DNA of 7,293 bases from Clostridiales bacterium (GTDB lineage Bacteria; Bacillota; Clostridia; Oscillospirales; Oscillospiraceae), in assembly GCA_004557655.1 (NCBI GenBank), contig SFGJ01000038.1:1-7293 (forward strand), written 5' to 3'. The notes below the pieces were generated by a model. It searched no databases. It had not been told where the DNA came from and was given only the letters and a program-made list of their open reading frames with translations. The translations under genes and the position numbers were made by a program. Below are positions 6,562 through 7,293 of this stretch, in pieces (the first letter of the stretch is position 1; every line of letters begins with the position of its first letter).

Positions 6562-6599
6562 AACGCCGAAAACCTTGTAAAACCAAGACTTTCGGCGTT
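6562..6599 (-). terminator. Terminator downstream of the tRNA-Arg remnant
   Basis: AACGCCGAAA (6562-6571) pairs with TTTCGGCGTT (6590-6599), and CTTG/CAAG extends the stem inside. On the minus strand the hairpin is followed by TCTTATTTT. It begins five bases after the CCA of the tRNA remnant, as expected for the original terminator of the tRNA gene. This places native chromosome on this side. Confidence 0.75.
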
Positions 6600-6604
6600 A
6601 TTAA

Positions 6605-6649
6605 TGGCGTCCCCGGCGCGATTCGAACGCGCGGCCTTCCGCTTAGGAG
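6605..6649 (-). pseudogene. 3' half of tRNA-Arg(CCU), probable attachment-site scar
   Basis: Read on the minus strand this is an anticodon loop CTCCTAA with anticodon CCT (6647-6645). The 3' anticodon strand GCGGA, variable bases AGGCC, T-stem GCGCG, T-loop TTCGAAT, T-stem CGCGC, acceptor CGGGGAC, discriminator G and encoded CCA (6607-6605) follow. Every part is correct for tRNA-Arg(CCU). Upstream, the 5' anticodon strand should be TCCGC, but the sequence is GGTCA; no D-arm or GTCCCCG acceptor follows to the window edge. A tRNA cut exactly at the anticodon loop is the usual product of tyrosine-recombinase integration into a tRNA 3' end. The intact gene should lie at the other end of the element. 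It is not functional here. Confidence 0.88.
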
Positions 6650-6870
6650 TGACCTCGGAACCCCTTTTTTGCGTGACTTCCTGTACCTAAAAATCCCGTA
6701 TTTTCAAGGCTTTTTCACACTTTGAGTGTTAAGCTGTGTTACGGAATTTCTGCTAATTTTACCCCGTTTTTGACCTTCTGATTAGACGGGTATTAGCAAG
6801 GAGTTCGCATTTAGGGTGGTGGTTATATCGACGCAAAAGACCGCCGTGTTACGGCTAATTCTTAAATCTA
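6650..6870. other. Probable element end: non-coding arm with short repeats
   Basis: No gene is seen between the tRNA scar and the tail of the next open frame. Present are GTGTTACGG twice (6736-6744 and 6846-6854), each followed within a few bases by GCTAATT. There are also a small ACACT-TTG-AGTGT palindrome (6717-6729), a GCCGT-GTT-ACGGC palindrome (6843-6855), and two of the TTAGCA motifs. Repeats packed beside an attachment core are typical of recombinase arm regions. That function is inferred. Confidence 0.45.
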
Positions 6871-7293
6871 TTAAATGCAGTTATTTAATAGTATACTCCG
6901 CAAATATGAAAAATTCAACACAATACAATGAAAAAACGGCAAGACCTTTTTTGTGATCTTGCCGTTTCGCCTTATATTTAGTTTCCAACACCGAGCAGAA
7001 CCTTGAATTTTTGAAGGAACTCTGGGTTTTGAACCATATAGTTGAGCATTGCCTTTGCCATCAAACTCATATTCTGTGTATTGGTCGTAATACCAAGTCC
7101 CCTGTAAAACAGAGAGGTCTTTTTTACCACCTGCGCAGCCTTTACAAATCAGCACAACAATAAGAATGACGATAAGGAGGGCAAATAACGAAACAATCAC
7201 AGCCCTTTGCCTTTTTCTGCGCTTTATTGCTGCCTTGCGTTTAGGCGAGAGATACCTGCCTTTACTTGACTGAGGTTGTCTTTTGTATGCAGT
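6871..7293 (-). CDS. Membrane-anchored GTWYYD-type hypothetical protein, 5'-incomplete, with disrupted C-terminus
   Basis: The frame is open to the right edge, so the true start is outside; the GTG at 7200 falls inside the membrane span and is not a likely start. The visible N-terminal part is very basic (KRKAAIKRRKRQR), then one span (VIVSLFALLIVILIVVLI), then KGCAGGKKDLSVLQGTWYYD and QYTEYEFDGKGN. That is a signal-anchor protein with the start of a small beta-rich outer domain, resembling DUF5640-like proteins. After GKGN (about 7055) the sequence stops looking like that family, and the frame reads straight through a terminator to a stop at 6871. The true 3' end was probably lost by deletion or frameshift. 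It lies on the presumed element side. Function unknown. Confidence 0.5.
   Translation of the reverse strand, partial: TAYKRQPQSSKGRYLSPKRKAAIKRRKRQRAVIVSLFALLIVILIVVLICKGCAGGKKDLSVLQGTWYYDQYTEYEFDGKGNAQLYGSKPRVPSKIQGSARCWKLNIRRNGKITKKVLPFFHCIVLNFSYLRSILLNNCI
6931..6967 (-). terminator. Intrinsic terminator inside the 3' part of the last open frame
   Basis: AAACGGCAAGA (6934-6944) pairs perfectly with TCTTGCCGTTT (6957-6967), and the minus-strand hairpin runs into six T's (6936-6931). It lies 10 bases past a TAA (6978-6980) in a different frame from the GTWYYD frame, which suggests the natural gene end uses that other frame. Confidence 0.88.

Larger units (their letters stand above)
6380..6800. 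repeat. Cluster of TTAGCA-type repeats flanking the tRNA scar
   Basis: Two related forms occur. AAATTAGCAG is found at 6380-6389 and 6414-6423, and inverted at 6750-6759. TTAGCAAG is found at 6471-6478, 6493-6500 and 6793-6800. Six hits of a six-base core in about 420 bases is far above the roughly 0.2 expected by chance on two strands. They lie on both sides of the tRNA remnant (6605-6649). Recombinase arm sites or accessory-protein sites are possible, by inference. Confidence 0.5.

Noticed and set aside
6543..6725. Plus-strand 60-codon frame containing GAIRTRGLPLRS
   Set aside because: This is the translated antisense of the tRNA T-arm and anticodon region, a common false protein.
6605..7293. 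A tRNA-Arg(CCU) gene split by a group I intron, as known in some bacteria
   Set aside because: The break lies before the anticodon rather than after it, and no 5' tRNA half or intron core appears in the nearly 650 bases upstream. An attachment scar explains it better.

Overview
The window looks like chromosomal DNA from an anaerobic Gram-positive bacterium of the class Clostridia, probably Oscillospiraceae-like. This is inferred from gene content: a YlmC/YmxH-family sporulation-type protein, a FeoA-FeoB-Cys-rich iron operon, strong AGGAGG-type ribosome binding sites, sigma-A promoters with 17-bp spacers, and a tRNA remnant with an encoded CCA. The core genes are GC-rich. Two stretches (about 3660-4290 and 6240-7293) are visibly AT-richer and look acquired.

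Layout. Almost everything is on the minus strand. Positions 1-519 hold the N-terminal 173 codons of ribosomal protein S2 (rpsB), with a promoter at 629-657 and a long leader that can fold into a hairpin. Positions 692-976 encode a small PRC-barrel protein of the YlmC/YmxH family. Positions 1078-3439 are a compact ferrous-iron uptake operon, read feoA, feoB, then a 43-residue Cys-rich single-span membrane protein. Each junction is a 4-base ATGA overlap, with a clear promoter in front and a hairpin terminator behind. Positions 3662-4294 are an AT-rich divergent pair: a TM2-domain membrane protein (minus) and a 69-residue XRE repressor (plus). Two perfect palindromes lie between them, one inside the TM2 promoter. 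A bidirectional terminator separates xre from typA (4334-6166), a ribosome-associated translational GTPase with its own strong promoter and probably a TTG start.

From about 6240 to the right edge the window changes character. At 6605-6649 there is the 3' 45 bases of a tRNA-Arg(CCU) gene, from the anticodon loop to CCA, followed by a terminator, with no 5' half. This is the scar expected at one end of an element integrated into the 3' half of a tRNA gene. The geometry puts the chromosome on the typA side and the element at coordinates above 6650. The scar is surrounded by six copies of a TTAGCA-containing motif and by a repeated GTGTTACGG, candidate recombinase or accessory-factor sites. The last gene (6871-7293, incomplete) encodes a basic N-terminus, one membrane span and the start of a GTWYYD-type outer domain. 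It then loses its family-like sequence, and another reading frame takes over just before a terminator, so it may be a chimeric or broken gene at the element edge.

No CRISPR array, transposase, integrase, rRNA or complete tRNA gene is present. No wholly new system is evident. The most unusual parts are the tRNA attachment scar with its repeats, the two-frame gene end, the palindromes between the TM2 and xre genes, and the rpsB leader fold.
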